Shown: in pieces, positions 14,309 through 26,000 of the stretch
How positions within the stretch are numbered: the first letter of the stretch is position 1
Layout: the number at the start of each line of letters is the position of its first letter
NCBI GenBank assembly: GCA_000469685.2
Contig: LS997565.1
Span: forward strand, 11,893,505 to 11,957,504
Direction: 5' to 3'
DNA from: Haemonchus contortus
Lineage: Eukaryota > Nematoda > Chromadorea > Rhabditida > Trichostrongylidae
DNA: 64,000 nucleotides
Translations under genes and position numbers: made by a program
Notes under the pieces: generated by a model
The model's input: only the letters and a program-made list of their open reading frames with translations
The model's database searches: none
What the model was told of the DNA's origin: nothing

Positions 14309-14538
14309 TTTCGAGATGCTCCCCGCATACGACTTCCATTCGCAATTGTAGTCGCGTTTGAATGCGTATTTCGCTTATGCAATGGCTTGCGGGGCCGACA
14401 AAACAGTGCTTATCCTCCCAGCCTGGTACAAATTAGCTGACCTCGGAGGGATTTGAGGCTTGGTTGGTATGGGCGATTATGAAGCCTGGACCCGATTTCA
14501 GGACCGTGGTAGTGAGCCTCTGTCATTACACCAGCCCT
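14309..14538 (-). mobile_element. tRNA-derived SINE, decayed
   Basis: CCCCGCATACGACTTCCATT, CTTATCCTCCCAG and GACCTCGGAGGGAT place the body; the head end is weak. Confidence 0.75.
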
Positions 14539-15714
14539 GGGGTTGGGTCCGGGTAAACCTATAGCGTTTTCCGGTCAAACCAGATTCCCGGAGCCTCCCA
14601 TACCGGAGCAGCCGTACGGAAAATACTGATACGTATATATTATACTAAGCTCCGTTACTGAATTCTTGTAAAAGAAAAGCCTTTTGTTCAAGAAGTATGT
14701 GAAAAGCGTAACCAAGCTAGCCCGGGAGTGGTGGGATCCCATATGGTTGACCATCATCTGGTTTTATTATCCGCTAATATCTGAGAAAATACGATTTTTT
14801 CAGGGTCTTTCACATTTTTTTGCTCGAAGGCGAGACTTGATTCTCACTTTTTTCTTTACCTTTACTCTATGTCTTACTGGAACTAGTTGGGAGCACCTAT
14901 GACATCACATAAGTTCAGAGTGTGTCCTCGAGCTATCCTGCGAATGGCCCTCTGTCAATTAGTTCCATTCAGTCGATTTCTCTCTATTTCTGCCTCTGCC
15001 CCCTTTTTCGTTTGCCCTTCTCTTTTAGCAATTTCCACTGTTCTTCCTTCTCAGAAATAAGCTATTTCTCATGGTTGATTGAATCAATTGAAAAAAGTTT
15101 AGTCTACACGGCCTAACGTCATTTTCATTCCTCTCATCATGTACCCCCTACTAGTTTGTGCTTTGTTCCTATGAGCTTCAATTAATTATGCAAATACCCG
15201 GGCATCACTCGTCCATGAAATTCACGATCTTCGACCTTCTTCTACCAATTCTAGGCTATCGCTGCCTGAGATAAACATCGAAAACGACCCAGGTCGAAGG
15301 GTTCATCGCCTACTTCATTTTATACAACGCGATGATCACGGACTTCGACCTTAGAGCCCCGTTGAGATAACTATTACCAATGGGGTTTTTTTTTTTCGTG
15401 GTATTGGTAGCGAAGTTCTTCAATTTTTGCAATAAGTCTTGTTCCTTGTTTGAGTTCAAGCAGTAGACTGGAGGAGGATTCTGGGAGTTTTAGAAAAGTA
15501 AAACTGAGGGCAAATAGGCTGTGGATCTGAAAACAGGGCCCTGTCGGTCAGGACGGGACTCTGAAGTTGAGCCACCCGAGAGGATTCGGGAATTTCTTCC
15601 GAACAAGGCAGGGCGATATATCAGCGTGGATTTGAATTCCCTCAGTCTTCTCCACGACTTCTCATTTATGAAGCAATGATATTCTTGAAAAAAGCAGTGA
15701 TTAGTGTGTCCCCG

Positions 15715-15731
15715 CCCCCCCCCCCCCCCCC
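15715..15731 (+). repeat. 17-base C homopolymer
   Basis: Longest of six C or G runs of at least 10. The others are at 29583-29594, 31046-31055, 33594-33605, 36267-36279 and 45262-45276 (G). All are non-coding. Confidence 0.9.
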
Positions 15732-16356
15732 TCCCCTCCATCGCTTTCCTTTCCTTGACGTTTCCTCAGAACTAGGAAATTTCCCTAATGAGATCCCCCA
15801 CATTCCCCATCTCCCAGACACCCATGACTACCAGCCGCCAGTTGCAGTCAACGACTTTTCATGTCCCGAGATGTTAAACATAATTATGAAAGGTGATGAT
15901 AAAATCAGCGGAAAATAAGTGCAGAACCAGCTTATAAAGCTGAATTCAACTCTTACCGAACTCGTCCAAAGGAACTCGTCCAATCAGAAGTTTATATGTA
16001 CTGACTATGGTTGATCGCTCTCTTTCAAAAATCTCCGTAATTAATCTTTGATGGGAAAACATTCAGGCGTAAAAAGCTTCAAATTCTAATGAAGCTCCCA
16101 CGATTTATTTCCTGTAAAGCGTAAAAACAGATAGTCAATTCATAGAAAAGTAATTGACGCTTCATGGAACACACTGTATACGGAATAATGTGTGGTGTTA
16201 TTAACGTAATCACATCCCAACATCTCCGTAAACAGATATTAATTGTCCTATGGGAATGGTAGTAAATACTAGTTTGATAGACCATGGAACTAACAGCCAA
16301 ATATTGTCAACCTGACATTGTTAGCTTATGGATGAAATGTGGTGTCTTTACCTGAA

Positions 16357-16413
16357 ATATATTGATAATAATAATATAAATAATTAATAGAAATATATTG
16401 ATAATAATAATAA
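16357..16413. repeat. Direct repeat with ATA/AATA microsatellite
   Basis: GAAATATATTGATAATAATA occurs twice about 36 bp apart with (AAT)n runs. Confidence 0.65.
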
Positions 16414-16621
16414 TATCGACGACTAGCCCCGCCCACCTCTCTAACCACGCCCATCAACCTCTGTTTTTTACTAAGTTGTTAGAAGTCGTCTTCTGATGGA
16501 ACAAGTCTTCATGAAAGGTCTTCTTGCATTGAGTTTCATGCCATCTGATGTTTTCCTAAGTTTTTCTCTTGATTTCCCTTTCTGATTTTTGAAAAGACAT
16601 TGAATAGTTTCTCGTGTGCCA

Positions 16622-16888
16622 AACAATCTATTCTGTGGGGCACGCCCTGCATTTAACTTCAATTCAAAATCGCAGTGACTTATTGAATGCGTATGTACCC
16701 TACGCAATGGCATGCGGTTGCCAATCCATGTACAAGTCAGTGCTTTTTCCTCCCACACAAGTCTGATACGAAACAACAGACGTGTGATGGAAGGCTCGTA
16801 AGGGGAGTGTCAACAAGGGATTCGAACTCTGAGCCATGCATTTGTGATAGTGCGCCACCTGCCACGACACCACCTCCACCCTTCCTGT
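16622..16888 (-). mobile_element. tRNA-derived SINE
   Basis: Head end GCGCCACCTGCCACGACACC and B box complement GGGATTCGAACTC. The middle has lost part of the CCGGGGTCGG region. Confidence 0.82.
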
Positions 16889-17370
16889 ACAATCCCCTCC
16901 TTACATTGTAAATCGGCGACTTTAATTATTCAATGGAGAATTCGAAACCTTGTGTATTCCTATTTAAATTCAGAATGATATGTCGTTTTTCCCAGTCGTC
17001 ATTTAATTAACTTCTAAGAAAATTTCTTGCATTACTGGAAAACGACCTTAAATCTGTTGCTGTGTTAAATGAAATAGGCTATCATTATCACTTCACTGCT
17101 CACGTATTCATACTAATGAAGTTTGAAAAATGGTTACGGTAATCCTCATTTTGTACAATTTCTCATATGATTTCGGACCAAAAATCTATGTAGTGGTTAG
17201 TTCTCTTTTGATTTTTAATCTGCCGAGAAATAGAGAAGTAAGTATGAAACAAATGATAATGTTAAATGATAAATGATAATGATAATTAAAAATAGATGAT
17301 ATTTTAAGAATACTCAAGCAGCGGAAAGAAATATAAAAGTCTGTTCTTTATTCTTACATCAATTTGGGCA

Positions 17371-17662
17371 CAGATGGTGTAGTGGCAAATGGCGCATTAT
17401 CACATGCATGACCTCGGTGTCGAGTTTTAGGTAGGCAACTGTCCTAGTCAACGAAACTTTTCATTCCTTCGAAAATCGGTACCAGACTCGTCTGGGAGGG
17501 TAAAAGCACTCGTTTGAACATCTGCTGGCAAACGCAAGTCATTCGATCGGCCATATAAGCATTCAAAACGCCACTGCAATTCTGAATGGAAGTCGTAGGC
17601 GGAGGCGCATTCCACAATGGAATGAATTAACGCCAGGGAACTTAATCCCTCTATCTTCTTAT
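17371..17662 (+). mobile_element. tRNA-derived SINE, full length
   Basis: GATGGTGTAGTGGCAAATGG head, B box decayed to GGTGTCGAGTTTT, full body. Confidence 0.85.
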
Positions 17663-19992
17663 TTGTTTTCCTCAGACAATGATCCAGGAAGAACGTCCCT
17701 GTGCTCCCCTTTTTATTTTTCTGGCATCTTTGCTCCTTACTCGTATGGGGAAAACACAATTTTCTTAGAGTCCACCAGAAAGTAATCCATGACTGATTCA
17801 TAAGTTATGCCCAGAGGTGAAGTTTTAAAAAAAACAAGTTCCCTCCTAGTCATTTACTCTTTTTTCTTCATTTTTTCTGAACTTCCTTTTTCTATTTTTT
17901 TTCTTCCTCACTCCTTCCTCATCTGTGTGTTACAATTATTATCTTCTTTTCTATCCTTGCTGCTTTTCGTAGCGGGATGGCTGAAATAGTGTATTTCCCA
18001 TTTGTAAGTTACGTAACACTTTCTCGAGTGTATGTAGATAAATAAGAAAACAAACAATACCTGTTGAGTCGCCTCCCCCCACAATACTACTGCTTTTATC
18101 ATTCATATGCCTTCGAAAAGTAAATTTTTCTTCTTTATCAATATTCTAAATTTTCCTACTTTCCTTTTTGAATCCTCCATGATCTATCTATAACCCATTG
18201 AGAGTAATCGGTCGAAGGGATTCTCTGGTATGCACAAATTCAAAAAAGGATTCCTGTCAAAGAATAAACAAGGAGCAAAGTAGTAGACTTGACTCTTGAG
18301 AAGCAGGTGTGACGTGATGACCACCCAGAAAACAACTTTCCCAAATACCCTCAATAGTGGAGTCCTTCTTTGAAGTTTCACTTCGAATTCTTATACGGTT
18401 CCAATGTGACTACATAGTCATTGGGTGAAGAGAATAGCACCCTACATTGGTATTACGCACATTTGCAGAAACCTTCTACAGTCGAAGTTTGGACGAAGTT
18501 TCTCGATACTCACACTTTGCTCCTTTTCCTAGATATGTTCTTTAATCAAGCACAAAAAGATGACTATATTTTTGTACCTCGCTCTACTGGCTGTTACGGA
18601 AACCACTCACTTTTATAACTCCTCTTTGAATTTGCTGAGAATCATTTATAAGTATTATTTCTGAAATATAGAAAAGTACAGTCGAAGAAGGTATGAAGAG
18701 AAACAATCATTTTTTTCAGCCGAAAAAGTTCCAAGAGAAAAAAGTTTATTTTTATTTTTTACAACCTTCAGTGAGATTTCTTCAATCTAGTGTTTTTTTC
18801 CATTGAATCCATTGAATCATAAGGTCTGACTACTGTAATTACGGCCCTTATGATTATGGTACTAAAGTGGCCCTATTAGTAAACATTCTGAGCAGTAGAA
18901 GAGTTCGAAATTCTAACAAAAGGCTACTTTCTTGAAAAGAAACATTAGAGTTTGTTATAGATGATGAAGTTTATTAATTATATATTCCAATAAAGGCACT
19001 CGTTCATCGCCTGTCGAGTAATCGTTTAGGCCACATACGCATTCAAATCGTCACCATGATTCTGAATGGAAGCTGTTTGCGGGGCGTATCCCAAGACGGA
19101 ATTGATTGATGCTAGAAACCTCATCGTTCACCTCATCCTGATTGTTTATTTATTTTTTCAGTTATTTACTTATTCACTCGACCTACTTTACTTCGCTTCT
19201 TCCGTCTCGTTCTTTCAGAACAACAATGTTTTCCTCAAGTGAAAGGTGAAGGCTGTCAAATTCCTTATAAGAAGGAAGCTCTTAGATCCAAAAACACCCT
19301 CGTTGCGACTGTTACTGTGATATTACCATGTTACCATCGTAATAAGTATTTACTTCCCTTTAATTGCAGATAATTATGATGTCTTATTTCAACTCAAACT
19401 AGTTTTTCTTGTTCTTCTGAGGTTTTTTTTTCGAAGCATCTGAGCTTCTACTTTGAGTCGTTCATCCCATTTTAATTACATTAGAGAGTAAATACTAATT
19501 GTTTCTCCTTGCTCCACTTAACTTTTCCCTATATTACTCCAGCTGGTCAGCTGGAAGACAACTAGTTAGTATTGTCACCTGCTTTGACTACAGTAGTTTT
19601 TCTGCCATTTCCGTGACCTTCCATTCTCTATACTGATATTTTCTGCATAGAACTTTGGTTTATGGTGATGACGCCCGTCATTTCCAGACTGCACACTCCT
19701 CGCCGGTGGACTTTTTGTTTACGGAAGGTTCCGCAAGGAAAGAGCGGGTGCATACTGTATGTGTATGTGTTGACATTGTTTAGAGTTGCCCTCCTGATGC
19801 AGGAGGCGTTCCCGTCGCTTTCCTTTACCCTATTTGTTCTTTGATCGTTCCAACAAATCGACTTTCGCAGATCTTCATCAGTAACTTTGTTATTCGCTCT
19901 ATCGCACTTCTTCTTTGGCCGCTATGAAGTGTCTCGTTGAAGTGTCTCCGGCTGGTTTTTATTGTTTTCGTCTTCAATTGATGGTTTTCCAG
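17663..19992. other. Upstream region of the GPCR gene, one SINE fragment
   Basis: T-rich, with no supported exon. It probably includes the receptor's promoter and perhaps a 5' exon that I could not fix. Confidence 0.4.
18986..19140 (+). mobile_element. SINE 3' half
   Basis: Starts in the core (AAGGCACTCGTTCATCGCC) and runs through GATTCTGAATGGAAGC to the tail. Confidence 0.75.
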
Positions 19993-20002
19993 GGAAAAGG
20001 CA

Positions 20003-23000
20003 ATGTGCTGGCATGAAGAAGACAGCTGGCGGCGGTGTGGGTGTATTCTCGACCTGTGGATACATCCAATGGTGTGCTTAGTTGGTAAGTAGCATTGCTA
20101 TTTTTGGACGAGTTTTCTTGTTCACTGGTTTTGATGTCCTTCATGATTCATACTTGCCCACGAAAGTTTTTTTTAATACTAAAAAACATTGGTTTATTTT
20201 GACAATCAATATCTCGGCCCACGGTAACGGCTAGTAGTAATGGACGGAGTACCGTAAGATGAGACAACTAGATAGTAGTGGCATCGCGGTGCGACCTTTT
20301 CGGGACTCCTTCTACACACCCATAGGATCTTATTACTTTCGATCCTATAGCCTGGCCAATCAATAAGTTGTATTAATCATTCTGAAGCAATAACAAAAAC
20401 AATTTCAAGGTGTTATTCTGAATGTTTGCTGTCTGATGGTGTTCGTATCGCTTCGGAGTCATCCATTGGTCCCGGCACTAATCGTGCTGTCTGTATGTGA
20501 TCTGCTCCAACTCACACTTACTGTATTCGTACTATTCATTCCTGCATTACATGACTTCACTAATGCCGAACGATTCGGTGCCTTAGGTAGGTGATCTTTG
20601 TCTTTGTTTACTACTTTGCTGTGATTTTCATAGAACGACCGACGCAATTTTGCGCTTGTCATGGTAGAGCAGAAAATTGGTGCCAACGGCGCGTGCGGTT
20701 GCGGTGCGGCTATGAGACTGTTAAGTAACATATAGTAAGATGTGCGTCGTAATGATGTGCTCATATTCAATGATACAGTAAAGAGACTATGGCATAGCAA
20801 CCATCTACTCATCGGTACGGGACGCGACCGCGACCGCACGCGTCGTTGTAATGTGTTGCCTCCTTTCTTCTGGTCGAGATTTTCATGACCTTATTCTCTA
20901 AGCTCCGCCAACATGATTCAAGTTTACGGAAATATTCCTTTCAGGACAAATAGCCTACCTTGTCGACCGGGCTACTGTCGCCGCTCTTACTAGCGTTCAA
21001 TTGTGCGAGTATTTGGACGATCTGTTACATCTCAATAAAGCGTCATAAGGTCTGTTTTGAGCACTTTTCCTCCGAAAACGGGTAACGATTGAAGATTTCA
21101 CAAAGTTTTTTTCTGGGGATTTTGATGGCTGTTGATTTTTTTGTTTCTACAGTATCCCCCATCCTTTGTGTATAGTTGAATTATTGTCTTCATGCCACAA
21201 CACTGAGTCGTTTGAGAATGTCCTAACGAATTGTCAAGGGATCTATAAGGATTGAAACGCGAACATTCTTTTGAGAGGCACTTGCTGGACACTTGTCTTC
21301 GTTAGGAGCATCGTTTCCCAAGTTTTTGAAAGTTTCTCCATGCTCTTCACATTGGGGACCTTTCCCTGACCAAATTTTCTTCTCTCAAAAGGAAATTGCC
21401 TACGTCCAACTACAAATTCTATTCACTGAAAGTCCCTAAAGTGACTAGAAGGGCCGAAAAAGCTGGCTATGAAATTGAAAAAAAGCTATCCATATCCGCC
21501 TAAGGCAACCGAGTTTTCCATCTCTTCGGGGTCGGTTAATTGGTATCGGACCCGTCTGGGAGGACAGGAAAAGACTGATTTGTACATCGGCTAGCCAAAA
21601 TATGTATAGGCCTCATATACAAATTCCATGGATCGGATGTCGGATCGGATATCCGCCCAGATAAATCAGTGAAATCTATATAGAGGAGGGTTAATATCGA
21701 TGCCCTTTTTCAGGCAATCCTTCGACCGTTATCATCAATTCACGCACCATCGCGACCATTTTCTCCGTTGCTGGCGATCGCAGCGGCTGCGCTAATCTTC
21801 AATGGCTCGAAATGGGCTGAATTTCGATGGCAATGGCTTGACGTAGAAGTGGACAATGTAACGCGGAAGTTTCTCGCTCATGAACCTTCGGATCTTGCCT
21901 ATAACGAGACCTATAGACAAATGGTGAGCTCTCATTATTCCATTTCGTATTTTTTTCCGATGTTTAAAGAATTCTCGTGCTCGAAAGATGTCGTCTGCAT
22001 AGCGAAGCTCCTAATTTACGCATTTCCAACAGCTTTCTTTCTATTATGGGGCTTTCTGGCAATGACTTTCTGAACAGTTTTAGTCTTTTTCCTGACTTTT
22101 TTTTCTCAATTTCATTCTTTTGTGGATCTGTTCTTTAATGTCTTCCTATGAAAGACCACAAGATGCCGAACCCACCTGAACGGAACCATTGCTATGATAG
22201 TTGGTTATCAAGCCGGTCAAGCATGGTCTCCCTAGGAGTCCTAACTAAACTTCTTTCGGGCAAGGGATGGTTCCAACCTTGTAGGTTATGGCCCTGTCAC
22301 ATAGTAAACGGTATATAGCTTTCTTATGCTTTTCTCTATCATCTTCAAATTCTGAGAAGCAAATTACCGTCTGTTAAAGCTTGAACTCGGTGCAATCGTG
22401 TTTGTTAATTAAATAAAGAAATCCTCTCAACATGGATGTCCCCTTTTTTCTGTCAAAAATTACTCGATAAGAATGTCACCATCCTCTTGACGATGCCTCG
22501 TTCAAAGCGTCCTTATGAGATGGACAATAACTACGTAGAAGGTTCGAATAGTACTCGGTGATGGCGTCTGTGGAATTCCAAGCCCGAGTTGTTTTCGCTG
22601 TGGAAAACTAAACGTGAACAGAAAATGGCACAGCATTTAATCCTCAGACTGTTCATAGTAGATCCATGTGAACAGTCTTTAGATACATTGAAAGAATACC
22701 ATTTCCCTAATCCGGAACCTTTATTTACTCGAAGGTTTCGAAGAAAAACTATGTCTCTAATGAGAGTTGTGTGATATCTGTAAAACGAATCTCTTTGCTT
22801 TGGGACTCTCCCTGATTGCCATTTGATCACCTTGGGATCGAAATCTTCGAAGGTAACGAAAAGTCGTGGGAAGCCAGGTTAAGTCAATGTCGTATGGGAT
22901 GGGCCTCTTCCCAGCAGTGAAAGTAGGAACCTAGGTGAACGATTAGATCCAGGATCGTAGAGGTAGATTACCTGGTGGTAAACTTGTCCGGGAATCTGAA

Positions 23001-26000
23001 AGTAGTGACATATGATCACCTGGCCACCTCAAGTCATTGAATAGGCCGCTTATCCAAAAAACGCTATTACGATTTTGAATGGGATCCGGAGCCGGGGAAC
23101 AACTTGAAGAAGGATTGATTGAAGTTGGGGATTATAATAAATATTATAGATAGTTATTAATGAAAAAAAAGATGTTGACTTATATTGTGTACCTTTGAGC
23201 GTTTATACTTGGATTACGTGAGGAAAGCATGGTATCAGAAAAACGGAAGTTTTAACGGTACTCTTGCTCCTTTTACTCGAGGAACTTCTCGAAGCTTTTA
23301 CTTATGACATTTTTTGAGGTCTTAGTAATTAAAATACGAGAAGATGAGAGATTGGAAATTCGCTGTTCTTCGATTCCTCGGGGATATGCATGTCAGTTAC
23401 TCTGGCGCTATACTGGAGACATTTCAAAGAATACATTTCCTAGAAACTCAATAAAGAAAGCTGCCTTATAGCAGCTCCAAGCTTCACTGAGAGGGATTTG
23501 AGTAAAATTTCCACGAAACAGACCAAGGTTTCCCAGAGATATGATGCTTCGAGGTTACATACGGCTCGTACCAGTAATGAAAGACGGGATATCCACCCAT
23601 TTTGGCAAGAGGTGAGGGTAGGAAAAATGAAGTAAACGCTTAGCGCTTTCAGTTTCTGTTTAATAGAAGGCGTAACCAATCAGTATTTCTTTGCAACAAT
23701 TTACTTTTTTGGGCTCCCTTATTTCTTCATTTATTCTACTTTTTACGTACTTTGTATGTTCGAGGCTTTTACCACACGACTTGGATGGCGCATACTGACC
23801 CTCCGAAAAAAAAACCCTTCGCACATGAATCATTCTGCAACGTTGTCGGCCTGAATCAAAGCCTGAAAGCCCGATGACTGAGGTCTGAAGTCTGAAGCCT
23901 GAAGTGTGAAGTGTGAAGTTTTCGGCGTCAATCCATCTCGTCTTGAGATGCGCCCCGAATCGAACTTTCTTCAGAATCGCAATGGTATTTGAATGCATAT
24001 ATAGCCTTTAAAATATGTTGCCGTGGCCAACTGATGTACAAAATAGTGTTTCTATTTCTCCCAACGATTCTGGTACTGTATTGTCCGACCCCAGAAAGGG
24101 AGAGATCGGTTGACCTGGACTGGTATGAGTCCGAGATTCGGTCAACGGACCATGATTGTATCATAGTGCGCCACTCGCCGCTACAACACCTGCCCCTACA
24201 TCGAAAGCTAACTCTACCGATGAGACGGTGGTCTATGAAATTTTCAACATAGACGGTTCAAACTACTACGAGATAGTTCTATTATGCGGTTGTAGTTATA
24301 ATTGAAGTATAATTGTATTGATATTTTATGCTACATTGCCTATCTCGCCTTTAAAGGCCCAGTTAAAACAATGGTTTTTGAAGTTTTCCCATAGGATATG
24401 TTCATCTGAGGCTCCTACTGATACATATGCATAGGCCGATGTCAGGTCGAGAAACGTCTTAGATAGGGTACGATGATGGGCCAGACATTGTTTCTCGCGA
24501 CTGCCACGCCCACAGTGGACGAGTTTTAACGGCACTTTAGAGGCTGCACTATCTCAAGAGACCCCATGTTGGGAGTTCAAACAACTTGTCATGACCCACG
24601 GTGACAATGGAAGACAGTATTGAACCATATTGGCTCGATATAATCAGCTCTTTGCGTAAATGCAACAGTTGAAATCTCGTCCGATTACTCCATCCATGCC
24701 ATTTCTGTCGTGGTAATCTCGTACAATCTCTATTTCCACTACTTCTGTGACCATTATTTGTGCAAATTAGGAAGTGCAAATTTTCTTTTTCCGCTTTTCA
24801 ACCTGAGAAACGTGTTTCCGAATTATCGTTTACTATGCATCTCAGTTTTGCAAAACTATTTATACCAGTTAGAACGACTACAGTATAGGTTACTGTAGTT
24901 ATAATAACAAAAATGTGATTCGGATGAAAATCAACTCATGAAGTAGGTTATTTATCTCTGGAAGATGCTGAATTGAAGAGCAGTCCACCCTCTCACATGA
25001 CTTTGTTAGTCTTCGCTACGATAATTAGATTCTCGGAACTTGAATCTAAATTAAACTTTGCATGTAATTAAATGCGCATCATCTTCATTCTAGTACTAGG
25101 AGGAACTCGAAGAATTCATTCGGAGAAGGTTTTTCCGAGTAATGAGAGTCGAGGGAAGGTCTTCCTGAGACATTTTTCCGGAGAATCTCGGAATTCTTAT
25201 GAATCTCATTGCGTTGCCAAGTACATTTAAGGTTGTAAGCGTTCAAAGGTAGGATTCAGATTTGAATAAGGCCTGACGAGGACGTGTAGTCCTCTTCTTT
25301 GGGAGATGTTTTTCCTCGCACCGTTTCCTTGAACCAATGCCAAAAAACCCTCAAAAAAAGACGAGTTGGAATCTTCATAGGATCATATTTTATTTTTGAA
25401 TGGATACGATTGGACATCATCAGCCGTCCAACTGAATCACAGCCCTTCTCTTTGTTGATCCCCAAAACCTTGGGAAAAGAATCTAGGCGTTTCATTCAAT
25501 AGGCAAATCTGAATATTTCATTTGTAAAGCTTAAGATAGGCTTGAGATAAGACTTAGGCAATCCACCACCACTCAAAAAAATCTATTTCTAAAGTGCATT
25601 TTTTCTGAAATAACCATCGCCTGTAGAATATATGTTAATTTCAGCTTCTTGGGGTAAGTCAACCCCGGAAACCGTTAACCCCTTCGGCTTTCATTGAGAA
25701 ATGTTTATAACACGGCGTAGTTAGAGGTGAGTCATGAGGAACCACGCGACCACCGCACGCGAATCGCACGGCGCCGCGCACGTAATGAACGTGTCGCGCG
25801 CGAGGTGATTCAGTGACTCCTGACCGCGATCCTCTCCTTCCGTGCATGTTATCAAATCTTCAGTGCGCTCAAATTTTTACGAGAATTTACCCAAAAACAC
25901 CTCGCCTGTAAATATTCTATGGGGTAAATGATAAAGGTAACCATAGGTGAAGACCACTTATGTTTCTAATTATTTAATTTTCAGTTCGATCACATACTGT

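Larger units (their letters stand above)
14539..16621. other. No gene seen
   Basis: Contains the 17-C run and AT-rich repeats near 16360; otherwise unique, non-coding sequence by eye. Confidence 0.5.

Noticed and set aside
20941..20993. GPCR exon 3 starting at the TTTCAG at 20944
   Set aside because: That join gives a frame without TM3 features and a stop; the acceptor at 20993 restores TM3 (CASIWTICYISIKRH) in phase.
24326..24535. Minus frame with KTFLDLTSAYA, slightly like a reverse-transcriptase motif
   Set aside because: No YxDD box or other RT motif nearby, and the region belongs to a dispersed non-coding repeat.
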